DNA of 47,091 bases from JBNKFQ01 sp050289385 (GCA_050289385.1 JBNKFQ010000301.1:1-47091); one strand, 5' to 3'. Positions 26,297 to 34,041 are shown, numbered from the stretch's first letter. Numbers and translations are program-made. Notes: a model not told the origin generated them from the sequence alone.

Positions 26297-26866
26297 TTAA
26301 TGACCAATTGCCTTAAAGATATGCGCAAAAGTGGGTGTTTTTTCAATCTTTACCGGGATATCAAGCCTTTTTGCAATTTCATTGGAAGAAAATATTCCAC
26401 GAATCTGATGCATTTCGCGATCAATAACCAGACAAAGTTGCTCACCACTGCTTTTTTGTGCATCTATGATGTCGTGGATTTTGGCTGTGAAAAGTTCGCT
26501 GTAATCAAAAGCCTTTAGTTGGCTTTTGGGTTTCATGAAATCAGTTACCAAAAGGTCCGATCGCTGGTAACCTTCCGATAACTTTCTAATAAATGACTGA
26601 CTGTTGAGGTCGTCAAGGCTCACTATCCCCAGGAAATGTTCACTTTCATCGACTACTACAATCAGCTTTAAATGCGTTTTATGCATCAGTGTTTCAGCCT
26701 CAACGGCCGACGTGGAGCTGTCGATAACCAACGGTTTGTGTTCGCTAAAATCGGTAAATATTTCCATAGCAGGTGAATCTGCTGTGATTTCGTGGCTTCG
26801 GGGCGGCCGAGCCAGTTCATCGTTTTTTTCAGTATAAAAAAGAGTCAGATGTTTCACGGTGGTCAT
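26297..26866 (-). CDS. CBS-domain protein
   Basis: About 189 residues with a pair of CBS motifs. The first is visible as PLVIDSSTSAVEAETLMHKT followed by HLKLIVVVDESEHFLGIVSL. The second, more diverged, has FSSNEIAKRLDIPVKI near the C-terminus. CBS pairs bind adenine nucleotides and regulate a partner. No enzyme domain is attached. The likely ATG lies 2 bases after the stop of the HPF-like gene (TGAGGATG), so the two are translationally coupled; a TTG two codons upstream is an alternative start. A role in sensing energy charge in concert with the ribosome-hibernation-like partner is an inference from the pairing. Confidence 0.82.
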   Translation of the reverse strand: MTTVKHLTLFYTEKNDELARPPRSHEITADSPAMEIFTDFSEHKPLVIDSSTSAVEAETLMHKTHLKLIVVVDESEHFLGIVSLDDLNSQSFIRKLSEGYQRSDLLVTDFMKPKSQLKAFDYSELFTAKIHDIIDAQKSSGEQLCLVIDREMHQIRGIFSSNEIAKRLDIPVKIEKTPTFAHIFKAIGH

Positions 26867-26868
26867 CC

Positions 26869-27207
26869 TCAAGAGGTGATTCCCAGCACGCTTTGGGCGC
26901 TGGATCTTTCGTTACAGGAACAGATGCGAACCAGTCTGGAGATCGCTCGTTCTTGCGCAAGATCAAATGCCAGGCCTCCATTAGCCTGTTGTTCAAATAT
27001 GTTGATTTGCTGTTTGTTGGGAACAGCAATGGATAGGTGGCAAGTTACCAGGTTTTCTGAATTGTTGTGGTGAGCTTCCAGGCTGAACACAACTTGAATT
27101 CGAGTAATTGCGGCTGTGTATTTTGAAAATGACATCAATTCTGACCACACATGATGCCGAAGATCTTTGCTTTCCGTTCCATGACGGAATGTGATGGATA
27201 CAATCAT
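26869..27207 (-). CDS. HPF/RaiA-like ribosome-associated protein
   Basis: 112 residues with the beta-alpha-beta-beta-beta-alpha pattern of the ribosome hibernation factor family. The start MIVSITFRHGTESKDLRHHV is followed by a helix and the strands ITRIQVVFSLEAHH and LVTCHLSIAVPNKQ, then a helix that would hold the second family motif. Members bind the 30S decoding region and stall or protect ribosomes under stress. Its basic residues are fewer than in classical HPF, so binding may differ. A GGGAGG ribosome site lies 8 bases before the ATG. It is coupled to the CBS gene. Confidence 0.65.
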   Translation of the reverse strand: MIVSITFRHGTESKDLRHHVWSELMSFSKYTAAITRIQVVFSLEAHHNNSENLVTCHLSIAVPNKQQINIFEQQANGGLAFDLAQERAISRLVRICSCNERSSAQSVLGITS

Positions 27208-27250
27208 CAGATTGTCCTCCCGGTAGACAGGTTTTTAATTTGGTGTGTAG

Positions 27251-27416
27251 CTAGTACTCCTTCAAGGTGCTAATGACGGGTTCAGCGATCCCGAGGTGCC
27301 CGGCAGCGGCGTTGCCGTGCTTGCCAAGGGCTACGACCATTACCGGGGAGGCGCGCCTCGCCATGAACGCTGACAAGTCAACTGAACCTGTCATTATCAC
27401 CTTGAAGGAGTACCAG
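27251..27416. repeat. 35-bp imperfect inverted repeat with GC-rich spacer
   Basis: Arms 27251-27285 and 27382-27416 are reverse complements at 32 of 35 positions, separated by 96 GC-rich bases containing GAGGCGCGCCTC. Because of the symmetry, both strands encode a similar small peptide: MTGS at one end, and EPVISTLKEY on the minus strand (27251-27394, 47 codons, preceded by AAGGTG) or EPVIITLKEY on the plus strand at the other. I cannot tell whether either is translated. It could be a small non-autonomous mobile element, a large RNA hairpin or a remnant of an inverted duplication. Confidence 0.6.
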
Positions 27417-27419
27417 GTC

Positions 27420-27710
27420 TTAACCGGGCAGGTGCGGCGGGGCTCGTATAGGGTAGTGTGGCTGGAGGACAGAACGGAATGAAACAGCAGTCAGGGAGAT
27501 GCGGGTTGTTGTTTTGGGTTGGGCGTCGAAGCTGTATGGGGAAGCGCAGTGGGCATCAAGGTCGTTGAAGTTGTTGTCTTGATCCCGATCACTCTGGTCG
27601 AGGTAAATCCCACTTTGGTCGATGGCTCTTTCTGAACTCGATTGCGGCCCATTGCCCATACTGGTTGCCAGGGCAATAACGACTATCAAGTACAGAAACA
27701 TCTGGGCCAT
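27420..27710 (-). CDS. Possible small exported protein (doubtful)
   Basis: 96-codon frame. The N-terminus MAQMFLYLIVVIALATSMG resembles a signal peptide, and the mature part is acidic then basic (IYLDQSDRDQDNNFNDLD, then TRISLTAVSFRSVLQP). No family is recognised and the ribosome site is poor. It lies in an 840-base region of uncertain content between the HPF-like and kinase genes. Treat as hypothetical. Confidence 0.3.
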   Translation of the reverse strand: MAQMFLYLIVVIALATSMGNGPQSSSERAIDQSGIYLDQSDRDQDNNFNDLDAHCASPYSFDAQPKTTTRISLTAVSFRSVLQPHYPIRAPPHLPG

Positions 27711-28050
27711 AAGGATACCGCGTTCCCGTGGTTTGTGTTTGTCGTTTACATCAGGATTGTGCCAGTAAGCGCAGGGACTGAATATACGACCACTAGAAAG
27801 CTTTTAAAAACAAATGGCTATGTGCTTTTTGGCCTCGTGATCCGGTTCCGGGTAACCCATGTAAACTTGTCGCAAGTTATCGTTAATACACAATTTTGAG
27901 TATTTCAATTCGCAGAGGTTCCACCGTTCGCGGCCATACTTTCGTATCGTCGCCAGCTTTCTTGCAGACTCCGACTGTAGGTGATAATCGAGGAGCTGTA
28001 AAGAGTTTGCCACCTTCATTTGGCGGGGGTATTGGTTTGGTGGCGCATGG
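27711..28050. other. Gap downstream of the kinase gene, no credible gene
   Basis: This stretch between the doubtful exported-protein frame and the stop of the histidine kinase has short frames on both strands but none with a convincing start, length or family. A plus-strand fragment around 27690 (VQKHLGHKDTAF) faintly resembles the C-terminal box of tyrosine recombinases, which would fit a decayed mobile element, but it is too short to call. No clear terminator for the kinase operon is seen. Confidence 0.3.
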
Positions 28051-29325
28051 TTAGGATAAAGGGTAATGGTGCTTTCTGTAATCAATGGTGATCGTGGTTC
28101 CTCCAGCGTCATTTTCCATTATTGAAAGCGGCCAATCCATGCGTTCACAAATCAGGGTAACGATATAAAGGCCCAGGCCGCCAAAAGCATTATCCTCATT
28201 TGGAGCTCTTTTTTTCTTTAACCATTCAAGTTGCTCTTTAGTGAATCCATTGCCACTGTCCAAAATAACAATTTTAGTGTCATCTATATTGATATTTACT
28301 TGACTGTTTGTATGTTGTAGCGCGTTTTGAATTAAATTTCGGAAAAGCATTTTTGCCAAAATTATATCTGTAATGATTTTGTCGTTTGATGTTTGTGTAA
28401 AACAGATACGATTATTAATGTCGTGAGTTTCTTTCAGGTCTGTTAGCACCTCATTTATTAAATTGGATAGAAGCACTTCCTTTTCCTCATTTTTTATACT
28501 TTCTCTTCGTGCCAGTTTTAGCATTGTTTGAGTGTTTGCATTCATCTCTTCTGCAGCATTTTGAATACGGTTAAAGATTTTTTCTTGACTGTCTTCAGAA
28601 TATTTTCGGCTTTTTAGTATTTCGATGGCTCCAAGAATTACAGCGACAGGTGTTCTTAATTCATGGCTGGCCAAATTGATCAAGGAGTGTTCTCTGCGCA
28701 TGAAATTTTCAATTTCAGTAAGAAATGAGTTAAATGTGTCGGAAATAGCATATAGTTCTGTGTATTTCAGTTTAAGTTGGATTTTTGGTATTTTCTTTCC
28801 AATAGGTATTGCTTGAATTTTTTGTGATAGCAAGCTTAAAGGTTGTGTCAATCTTCGGCTGCTGATTAATGCCAGCAAAAAACTGATTCCCATAAGAATG
28901 ATACTTGCAATAATTACAATCCAGGTGAAAGTGGCTTCATTTTCTTCAAATAATGTAATATCTCTGGCCATATAGAGCGTCCCTCCACTGTTTTTGTATA
29001 CATTTATAAGGAAGTCGCGGCCATTAATTTGTATCTCTTCGGTGTGGTTGCCTGAATGAATTTCAAAAATATCCGGTAGCGATATCGCATCTGTCGATAT
29101 TGAGTTTGGTACGTATTTGGCGATTAAGCTGTTTGTTTCCCAGTCCAGTTGTTTGTCTGATTCGTGTTGGCCTAATATAAAATCACGCTGATTTGTGAAG
29201 TCGAGGTTCAGCATGATTTTTTCCAGATTTTCATTGGCGATTATTACGGTCAAAATCATTGCCAGTGTCGCCAGAAAGCTGACCAAAAAAGAGTTGATAT
29301 AGACGCGACTGGCAATAGAAGTCAT
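28051..29325 (-). CDS. Sensor histidine kinase of two-component system
   Basis: 424 residues. The N-terminal span (about 10-30) and a second span near residue 135 (WIVIIASIILMGISFLLALI) enclose a periplasmic sensor of about 100 residues. A HAMP-like linker, HisKA with the phospho-accepting His in HELRTPVAVILGA (near residue 218), and the HATPase domain follow. The ATPase has an N box (LFRNLIQNALQHT), G1 (ILDSGNGFT) and G2 (GGLGLYIVTLICERM). The start overlaps the response-regulator stop by 4 bases. The sensor has no recognised ligand domain. Linkage to lpxO and a GT9 gene suggests envelope stress or lipopolysaccharide control. Confidence 0.93.
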   Translation of the reverse strand: MTSIASRVYINSFLVSFLATLAMILTVIIANENLEKIMLNLDFTNQRDFILGQHESDKQLDWETNSLIAKYVPNSISTDAISLPDIFEIHSGNHTEEIQINGRDFLINVYKNSGGTLYMARDITLFEENEATFTWIVIIASIILMGISFLLALISSRRLTQPLSLLSQKIQAIPIGKKIPKIQLKLKYTELYAISDTFNSFLTEIENFMRREHSLINLASHELRTPVAVILGAIEILKSRKYSEDSQEKIFNRIQNAAEEMNANTQTMLKLARRESIKNEEKEVLLSNLINEVLTDLKETHDINNRICFTQTSNDKIITDIILAKMLFRNLIQNALQHTNSQVNINIDDTKIVILDSGNGFTKEQLEWLKKKRAPNEDNAFGGLGLYIVTLICERMDWPLSIMENDAGGTTITIDYRKHHYPLS

Positions 29326-30026
29326 TCCTGGATTTCCTTTGGTGGGGTCAGGCGATAACCCCTTCCGTGCAGAGTTTTGATTAATAGCCGTTCAAAATTT
29401 TCGTACAATTGTTTTCGCAAGGTATAAACATGTGTTCGCAAAATGTGTAAATCGAGTTCCCGATCGCCCCATATCTGGTTGTTGAGTTCGTCATACGAAA
29501 TAAAATTTGGGTATGAACGGATCAGGGCTTCAAAAACTTTTGCTGATACGCCACTTATTTCCAACGATTTTCCCGTGTCTTCATGAATGGTTAGAGTTCC
29601 CGGGTCAAAACTGATGGGCCCGGCTTTTAGCCGGGTTGTTTTGCCGAGGTTTGATCGTCGAAAAATAGCATCTACTCTTAATTGTAATTCTCGCAAGTTA
29701 AAGGGTTTGATAAGGTAGTCGTCGGCACCGAGATCGAAACCTTCCTCCTTGTCAACTAGCTGATCTTTTGCCGTCATCATTATTACCGGTGTATAACAAA
29801 GAAGGTCATTGCGCAATCGTTTGCATATTTCAAACCCGTTTATACCCGGCAGCATAATATCCAGAATGATCACATCGTAAGTATTGCTTGAGAGAAGGTG
29901 CAATGCTGCCAAGCCATTGAAGGCAAAATCCAGGGAGTAACTTTCTTGTGGAAAAAAGTCAGACAGGTTCTGCGCCAGGGCAGCGTGATCCTCTACAATA
30001 AGTATCCTTTTTTTTCTGATCGTCAT
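29322..30026 (-). CDS. OmpR/PhoB-family response regulator
   Basis: 234 residues from the ATG at 30026. The longer frame to 30170 adds 48 residues without family support. The receiver domain has the acidic pair ILIVEDH, the phosphorylated Asp in VIILDIMLPGINGFE, and the conserved Thr/Lys in MMTAKD and DYLIKPFN. The C-terminal winged helix ends in RTHVYTLRKQLYENFERLLI and KTLHGRGYRLTPP, typical of OmpR-type DNA binding. It is co-transcribed with the kinase. An array of four repeats with 11-bp period lies upstream between this gene and lpxO and is the likely binding site. Confidence 0.93.
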   Translation of the reverse strand: MTIRKKRILIVEDHAALAQNLSDFFPQESYSLDFAFNGLAALHLLSSNTYDVIILDIMLPGINGFEICKRLRNDLLCYTPVIMMTAKDQLVDKEEGFDLGADDYLIKPFNLRELQLRVDAIFRRSNLGKTTRLKAGPISFDPGTLTIHEDTGKSLEISGVSAKVFEALIRSYPNFISYDELNNQIWGDRELDLHILRTHVYTLRKQLYENFERLLIKTLHGRGYRLTPPKEIQE

Positions 30027-30289
30027 GGTCAAGTATTCCGCTGGCTTTTCCGGGTTATCAGGATCCCGGTGGCTTTTACAGGTGTTTGTTGCCTGTATCT
30101 GAGTTGAGACGCCTCGACAGCTGGCATTTTCAGAGATCTGTATTTTTCTCCTCTTTTCTGGAAAATGCAAATGATTCTGATTCTGTTCCGACTATACCAA
30201 AATAGTTCACTGAGTGAGGATGATCGGATTGGTCTGATGCTTTCTGAGTGTATACATGCTGTGTGTTTGTGCATTTAAAGTGCGAGTTC

Positions 30290-30333
30290 ATAATCAAATA
30301 TTAGTCATAAAATAGTCAAGGAATAATCAAATT
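30290..30333. promoter_or_regulatory. Four 11-bp-spaced direct repeats, putative response-regulator operator
   Basis: TCA trinucleotides fall at 30294, 30305, 30316 and 30327, exactly 11 bases apart. Each is embedded in a similar A/T context: ATAATCAAATA, TTAGTCATAAA, ATAGTCAAGGA, ATAATCAAATT. OmpR/PhoB-family regulators bind tandem half-sites one helical turn apart. The same pattern is found three times upstream of the GT9 gene. The array lies in the 594-base divergent gap between the response regulator and lpxO and could serve both. The rest of the gap (30334-30620) is AT-rich with no gene; a TAAATT-like -10 follows the array in the lpxO direction. Confidence 0.65.
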
Positions 30334-30620
30334 TTACGTTTTGATAAATTTCCCCGAATAAATTTCTGTTTTTTTTGACTTTTTTTAACCCGTTGCTGGT
30401 ATTGAAATCATTTATGCTGATAGCATTCGGCATAGTTTCAGTGGGCTGTCATTATATGGAAGTAATTTTCGTGAAAGGTTTTTTGTTTGGGTTGGTAGGG
30501 TAGCGATTTTATGATGCAGTATTTTTCTTTTTTCGTTTTTTTTACCGGTTATATAAACAAGAGTTGCATGAAACTTTTAATGTTCAGGTCAGTGTTCATT
30601 GCGTTAGACGGGTATATGTT

Positions 30621-31595
30621 ATGAACAGCTCCTACCCGGTGGTGGCAATCCTGGCATTCAGTCTTGGTTCAATGGCCTATGTGTATAAATTTCGTGGCAA
30701 CGCCAGATTCCATAATCTGACCGAATACTTGCGCAAAGGTTGGCCAATTTTCGCTCCATTAAATTGTGTTCTTTACTTGTTTACTCGAAAGTACGGGCGA
30801 AGTTCAGTTTTGGATATTTGCCAATACCCTGAATTGAGTGTACTTGAGGAAAATTGGGGGGTAATTCGGGATGAGGGATTAGCCTTGCTGGAGCAAGGGT
30901 ATTTCGACCTTCTGGGTCAACCGGGGTCGGTTGCTTATTACGATGTGGGCTTTCGTACGTTCTTTAAATATGGCTGGCGAAAATTTTATTTAAAATGGTA
31001 TGGCTATGATCACGAGTCAGCACGAAAGCTTTGCCCAAAAACACAGGATATTCTGAAGAGTATACCCTGTATAAATGGTGCTCTGTTTTCTCTTTTACCA
31101 CCGGATTCGCAATTAACCCGGCACCTCGATCCGTTTGCCTGTTCTTTGCGTTATCACTTGGGGTTGGCGACACCTAATTCAGAGTTATGTTTTATTAGTG
31201 TCGATGGTCGGATCTGTTTTTGGCGCGATGGTGAGCCTTTGCTTTTTGATTCGACTTGTATTCATTTTGCCCGCAATAATTCTGAACAGAGCCGACTTAT
31301 TTTAATGTGTGATATTGAACGTCCGATGAATGTGTTTGGTCGAACGTTTAATTCAATCTATAAGTTGTTTATGCGCCAATCCATTGTGCCCAATACGGAT
31401 GAGGACAAAGGTGGTCTGGCCAATCGATTATTTCGCAAACTGGAACCATTGTTGTTGCACGGTAAAGCGCTCAAAGTATCCAGGCCGCGAGTTTATCGTG
31501 TGATCAAGTTTGCGATCAATCTGGTATTGATTCTGGCATTATTGAGTATCGTGTGGGGAGCTGTTCAATTGGTTATGACAGTTTTGTTGTATTGA
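30621..31595 (+). CDS. lpxO: LpxO-type lipid A 2-hydroxylase (aspartyl/asparaginyl beta-hydroxylase family)
   Basis: 324 residues from the ATG at 30621. The frame extends upstream but the added residues do not fit the family. LpxO is a membrane-anchored Fe(II)/2-oxoglutarate dioxygenase that hydroxylates a secondary acyl chain of lipid A at the cytoplasmic face. An N-terminal anchor is followed by APLNCVLYLFTRK, YDVGFRTFFKYGWRKFYLKW and LCPKTQDILKSIPCINGALF. The iron-binding core has HLDPFACSLRYHLGL (first His and Asp) and a later His in STCIHFARNN, with Arg of SRLILMCDIERP for 2-oxoglutarate. A C-terminal span follows. It faces away from the two-component genes and its last 31 bases overlap the convergent GT9 gene. 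Confidence 0.88.
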   Translation: MNSSYPVVAILAFSLGSMAYVYKFRGNARFHNLTEYLRKGWPIFAPLNCVLYLFTRKYGRSSVLDICQYPELSVLEENWGVIRDEGLALLEQGYFDLLGQPGSVAYYDVGFRTFFKYGWRKFYLKWYGYDHESARKLCPKTQDILKSIPCINGALFSLLPPDSQLTRHLDPFACSLRYHLGLATPNSELCFISVDGRICFWRDGEPLLFDSTCIHFARNNSEQSRLILMCDIERPMNVFGRTFNSIYKLFMRQSIVPNTDEDKGGLANRLFRKLEPLLLHGKALKVSRPRVYRVIKFAINLVLILALLSIVWGAVQLVMTVLLY

Positions 31596-32656
31596 TTCAT
31601 TTTGCTTTTTTGCTCCAGGCCCGCTTCGCTTATTACCTGTTTTACCGACAGAGATTCAAGGCATTGATAGTTGTTGCAGCAGTTTTCCGGTTCACAGTTT
31701 GGTGAACAGGCGAGTTTGCCCTGAACAATTTGAGCATTTTTACTTTTGGGCGCCCAGCGGTGTATTTCTGTTGGGCCAAAGAGAGCAATAACCCGAGGCA
31801 CGGTTGTGATCGCAAGGTGCATGGGTCCACTGTCATTACCGATATACAGGTTTGTATGTTGAAGTAGTGTTGTGAGTTCCAGCAGCGAGAGGCGGCCGTG
31901 AGCATTAACCGGTTTGCGAGTCATGGCGGCCAGCATGGTGTCGACACGTTGTTTTTCATTGTCACCATTGCCAATAATAATGACATTCCAGCCTTTCCCC
32001 AGCAGCCAGTCGGCAAGTTCTGCAAATTTATTGATGTCCCACAGCTTATAGTCTTTGGTACCGCCTGGATGTATGCATACCAGCGCGTTCGGTTTTAACG
32101 GACTGGCTGGTGCCGATAACCTGGAGGCGATTGGTTCCAGCGAACCGGCTTTGGGTAGTTGCAGATATCCGGGCTGGTAATCTGTGACTCCTGCATATCT
32201 GGCCATATCGGCAAAATCGTCTATGCAGTGCTGGTTTTTCTGTCTGATATTAACAAGTTTGGTGTAGGATTTTGGGCGCTTGGTAAAGTCCGGCCCGATT
32301 TTTTGGCTGGACCGGCTCATTCTGCAAAGTCGGGCTGAAACCACAGTGCCATCAAGATCGAGAACCTGGCCAAATTTTTCGGTTCGTAATTGACGAATAA
32401 AAGACAAGTAGCACGACGCTTTACTACGCAGTGAGCCCTGTTTCAACTTTTTGCGAGGGTAAAACAGGAAGCGCCGGTCTGCACCAAATGCGAGTGGCCC
32501 AAGTTCACGGAATTCCTCGTCCAGCACTAACACAACGTTTTCCGGGGCTATATGGTCGAGAATGGCAGAGATTGCCTTCATGGCAAGTACCATATTGCCA
32601 ATATATTTGGTTGGCATTAAGAGCAGCAGCTTGATACTACCTTGTACGCTTCCCAT
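31565..32656 (-). CDS. Glycosyltransferase family 9 (heptosyltransferase-like)
   Basis: 363 residues. The N-terminal Rossmann half begins LLLLMPTKYIGNMVLAMKAI, the place of the heptosyltransferase Gly-Asp motif (Asn replaces Asp here). The C-terminal half has NALVCIHPGGTKDYKLWDIN, ADWLLGKGWNVIIIGNGDNE and NLYIGNDSGPMHLAITTVPR, the ADP-sugar-binding GNDSGPMH signature, then ALFGPT. GT9 enzymes add heptose to the lipopolysaccharide core. It is convergent with lpxO and overlaps it by 31 bases. Its upstream region carries the same 11-bp repeats as the regulator/lpxO gap and a perfect TATAAT. Donor and acceptor are not determined by sequence. Confidence 0.82.
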   Translation of the reverse strand: MGSVQGSIKLLLLMPTKYIGNMVLAMKAISAILDHIAPENVVLVLDEEFRELGPLAFGADRRFLFYPRKKLKQGSLRSKASCYLSFIRQLRTEKFGQVLDLDGTVVSARLCRMSRSSQKIGPDFTKRPKSYTKLVNIRQKNQHCIDDFADMARYAGVTDYQPGYLQLPKAGSLEPIASRLSAPASPLKPNALVCIHPGGTKDYKLWDINKFAELADWLLGKGWNVIIIGNGDNEKQRVDTMLAAMTRKPVNAHGRLSLLELTTLLQHTNLYIGNDSGPMHLAITTVPRVIALFGPTEIHRWAPKSKNAQIVQGKLACSPNCEPENCCNNYQCLESLSVKQVISEAGLEQKSKMNQYNKTVITN

Positions 32657-32734
32657 ACCGGATTCTGGCTAACCCCTGGTTGTGAGAGGCAGCTTGTTGG
32701 CTGCCTGGCAGTCTCGCTTTTCGTTTATGCTGAA

Positions 32735-32791
32735 ATTATAGGCAATACATAAGCAAAGACTTATCAATAGAATATCAAAAAATAGTCAAAT
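32735..32791 (-). promoter_or_regulatory. GT9 gene promoter: TATAAT plus three 11-bp-spaced operator repeats
   Basis: On the minus strand a perfect TATAAT occupies 32740-32735, about 79 bases before the GT9 start. No -35 box is present at 17 bases. Instead, TCA repeats (plus-strand positions 32764, 32775, 32786; contexts TTATCAATAGA, ATATCAAAAAA, ATAGTCAAATC) lie one helical turn apart just upstream. This is the layout of a promoter activated by an OmpR-type regulator, and the repeats match those between the response regulator and lpxO. Confidence 0.62.
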
Positions 32792-32878
32792 CAGACATGT
32801 TTTGCCAAAGTCGGGAGAAAGTGATTTTCAGACCGTATGATGGTTGGCAGGCTTCAGGTATCCACGATTGTCGTACAG

Positions 32879-32915
32879 CGCCTTACTTGCCCGGGTAAAC
32901 CGGGCAAGTAAGGCG
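32879..32915. terminator. Perfect 16-bp hairpin upstream of rpsF promoter
   Basis: Arms 32879-32894 and 32900-32915 are exact reverse complements (core TTACTTGCCCGG) with a 5-base loop GTAAA. There is no T-run, so it is not a classical terminator; it may insulate the rpsF operon from upstream transcription or be an intergenic repeat. It lies between the divergent GT9 and rpsF promoters. The rest of 32792-33010 holds nothing else I can name. Confidence 0.5.
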
Positions 32916-33010
32916 ATTGGAAGCAGGGTATTGCCAAATTCATACCGGATAGCCGCAAGGTGGCCCGAGGCAAGCTAATTATCTGCTTCGATGCCCACAG
33001 CAGAGGAGAG

Positions 33011-33039
33011 TTGCATCTGCCCGGTCATATCCCTACAAT
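33011..33039 (+). promoter_or_regulatory. Sigma-70 promoter of rpsF operon
   Basis: TTGCAT (33011-33016) and TACAAT (33034-33039) are separated by exactly 17 bases. The GC-rich discriminator CTGCGCCCCC that follows is typical of stringently controlled ribosomal protein promoters. The start would be near 33046, giving a leader of about 145 bases to the rpsF ATG. That leader contains several CCGG/ACCG segments and could hold the S6:S18 autoregulatory RNA known upstream of rpsF in many bacteria; I cannot fold it reliably by eye. Confidence 0.62.
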
Positions 33040-33191
33040 ACTGCGCCCCCAACTACCTGGAGGGGAGTGAGTGCGTGGCACACAGCTGCCATCGCCTTCG
33101 AATATCCGGGTACTCCTTGCCTCACCGCAACCGGTGCACCAGCAAAGGTAAACGGTTGACGGGAGGCTGAAACAATCCGTAAGGAGCAACA

Positions 33192-33794
33192 ATGAGACAT
33201 TACGAAGTCGTGTTCATGGTCCATCCGGACCAGAGCGAGCAAGTTCCGGCTATGGTGGAACGCTACAGCAAGGCCATTGAAGACAGCAGTGGCAAGGTTC
33301 ACCGCCTGGAAGACTGGGGGCGACGCCATCTGGCTTACCCCATCAACAAAATCCACAAGGCGCACTATGTTCTGATGAACATCGAGTGCTCTCGAGATGT
33401 GCTGGACGAAATGACGTCCAACTTCCGTTACAACGACGCCGTGTTGCGCAACATCGTTATCAAGCGCGATGGCCCGGTGACGGAAGATTCCCTGATTATG
33501 GCCTCTGAAAAAGCGGAAAAGGCAGAAAAAGAGGTGCGTGAGCGCCGTCGTGAAGAACGGGCTGCCAGGGAAGAAGCTGAAGCTGCTGCGCGCAAGGCTG
33601 CCGCAGAGGCCAAAGCTGCCGAGGAGCCGGAAGAAGCCAAAGAGTCACCGGCAGAAGAGTCTGAATCTGCAGAGCAAGTGGCCACTGAAGCCGTTGCTGA
33701 AGAAGCAGTTGCAAAAGAAGCAGTTGCAAAAGAAAGCGCCGATGCAGAAAACAAAGACGAAGCCGCTGAGACAGCGAAAAGCGAGGAGAAATAA
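33192..33794 (+). CDS. rpsF: Ribosomal protein S6 with long acidic/alanine-rich tail
   Basis: Small-subunit protein S6, which binds 16S rRNA with S18. Residues 1-100 are canonical (MRHYEVVFMVHPDQSEQVPA, WGRRHLAYPINKIHKAHYVL, FRYNDAVLRNIVIKRD). The remaining 100 residues form a tail made mainly of Glu, Ala, Lys and Ser, with near-repeats such as EEAVAKEAVAKESA. At 200 residues it is much longer than the 131-residue E. coli protein. The tail is probably disordered. In E. coli the S6 end is the target of glutamate ligation by RimK; whether that applies here is unknown. An AAGGAG site precedes the ATG. Confidence 0.95.
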   Translation: MRHYEVVFMVHPDQSEQVPAMVERYSKAIEDSSGKVHRLEDWGRRHLAYPINKIHKAHYVLMNIECSRDVLDEMTSNFRYNDAVLRNIVIKRDGPVTEDSLIMASEKAEKAEKEVRERRREERAAREEAEAAARKAAAEAKAAEEPEEAKESPAEESESAEQVATEAVAEEAVAKEAVAKESADAENKDEAAETAKSEEK

Positions 33795-33797
33795 CCC

Positions 33798-34025
33798 ATG
33801 GCACGTTTTAACCGTCGTCGTAAATTCTGTCGCTTTACCGCAGAGGGTGTTACCGAGATCGATTATAAAGATCTGGAAACATTGAAAGCCTATATTACAG
33901 AAACCGGCAAGATCGTACCGAGCCGGATTACTGGCACCAAGGCGAAATACCAGCGTCAACTGGCAACCGCTGTAAAGCGCGCCCGTTTCCTGGCCCTGTT
34001 GCCGTATACAGACAGCCACAAATAG
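33798..34025 (+). CDS. rpsR: Ribosomal protein S18
   Basis: 75 residues, the standard length. It starts MARFNRRRKFCRFTAEG and continues with the conserved DYKDLETLKAYITETGKIVP and SRITGTKAKYQRQLATAVKR segments that contact 16S rRNA and S6. It begins 3 bases after the rpsF stop and is co-transcribed with it. Confidence 0.97.
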   Translation: MARFNRRRKFCRFTAEGVTEIDYKDLETLKAYITETGKIVPSRITGTKAKYQRQLATAVKRARFLALLPYTDSHK

Positions 34026-34041
34026 TCATTAGCTGACTGTC

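Noticed and set aside
27804..28112. Minus-strand 102-codon frame starting within the kinase gene
   Set aside because: It overlaps the secure kinase 3' end, has no ribosome site and no recognisable family.
33428..33804. Long frames antisense to and out of frame with rpsF
   Set aside because: Produced by the biased Glu/Ala/Lys codons of the S6 tail.
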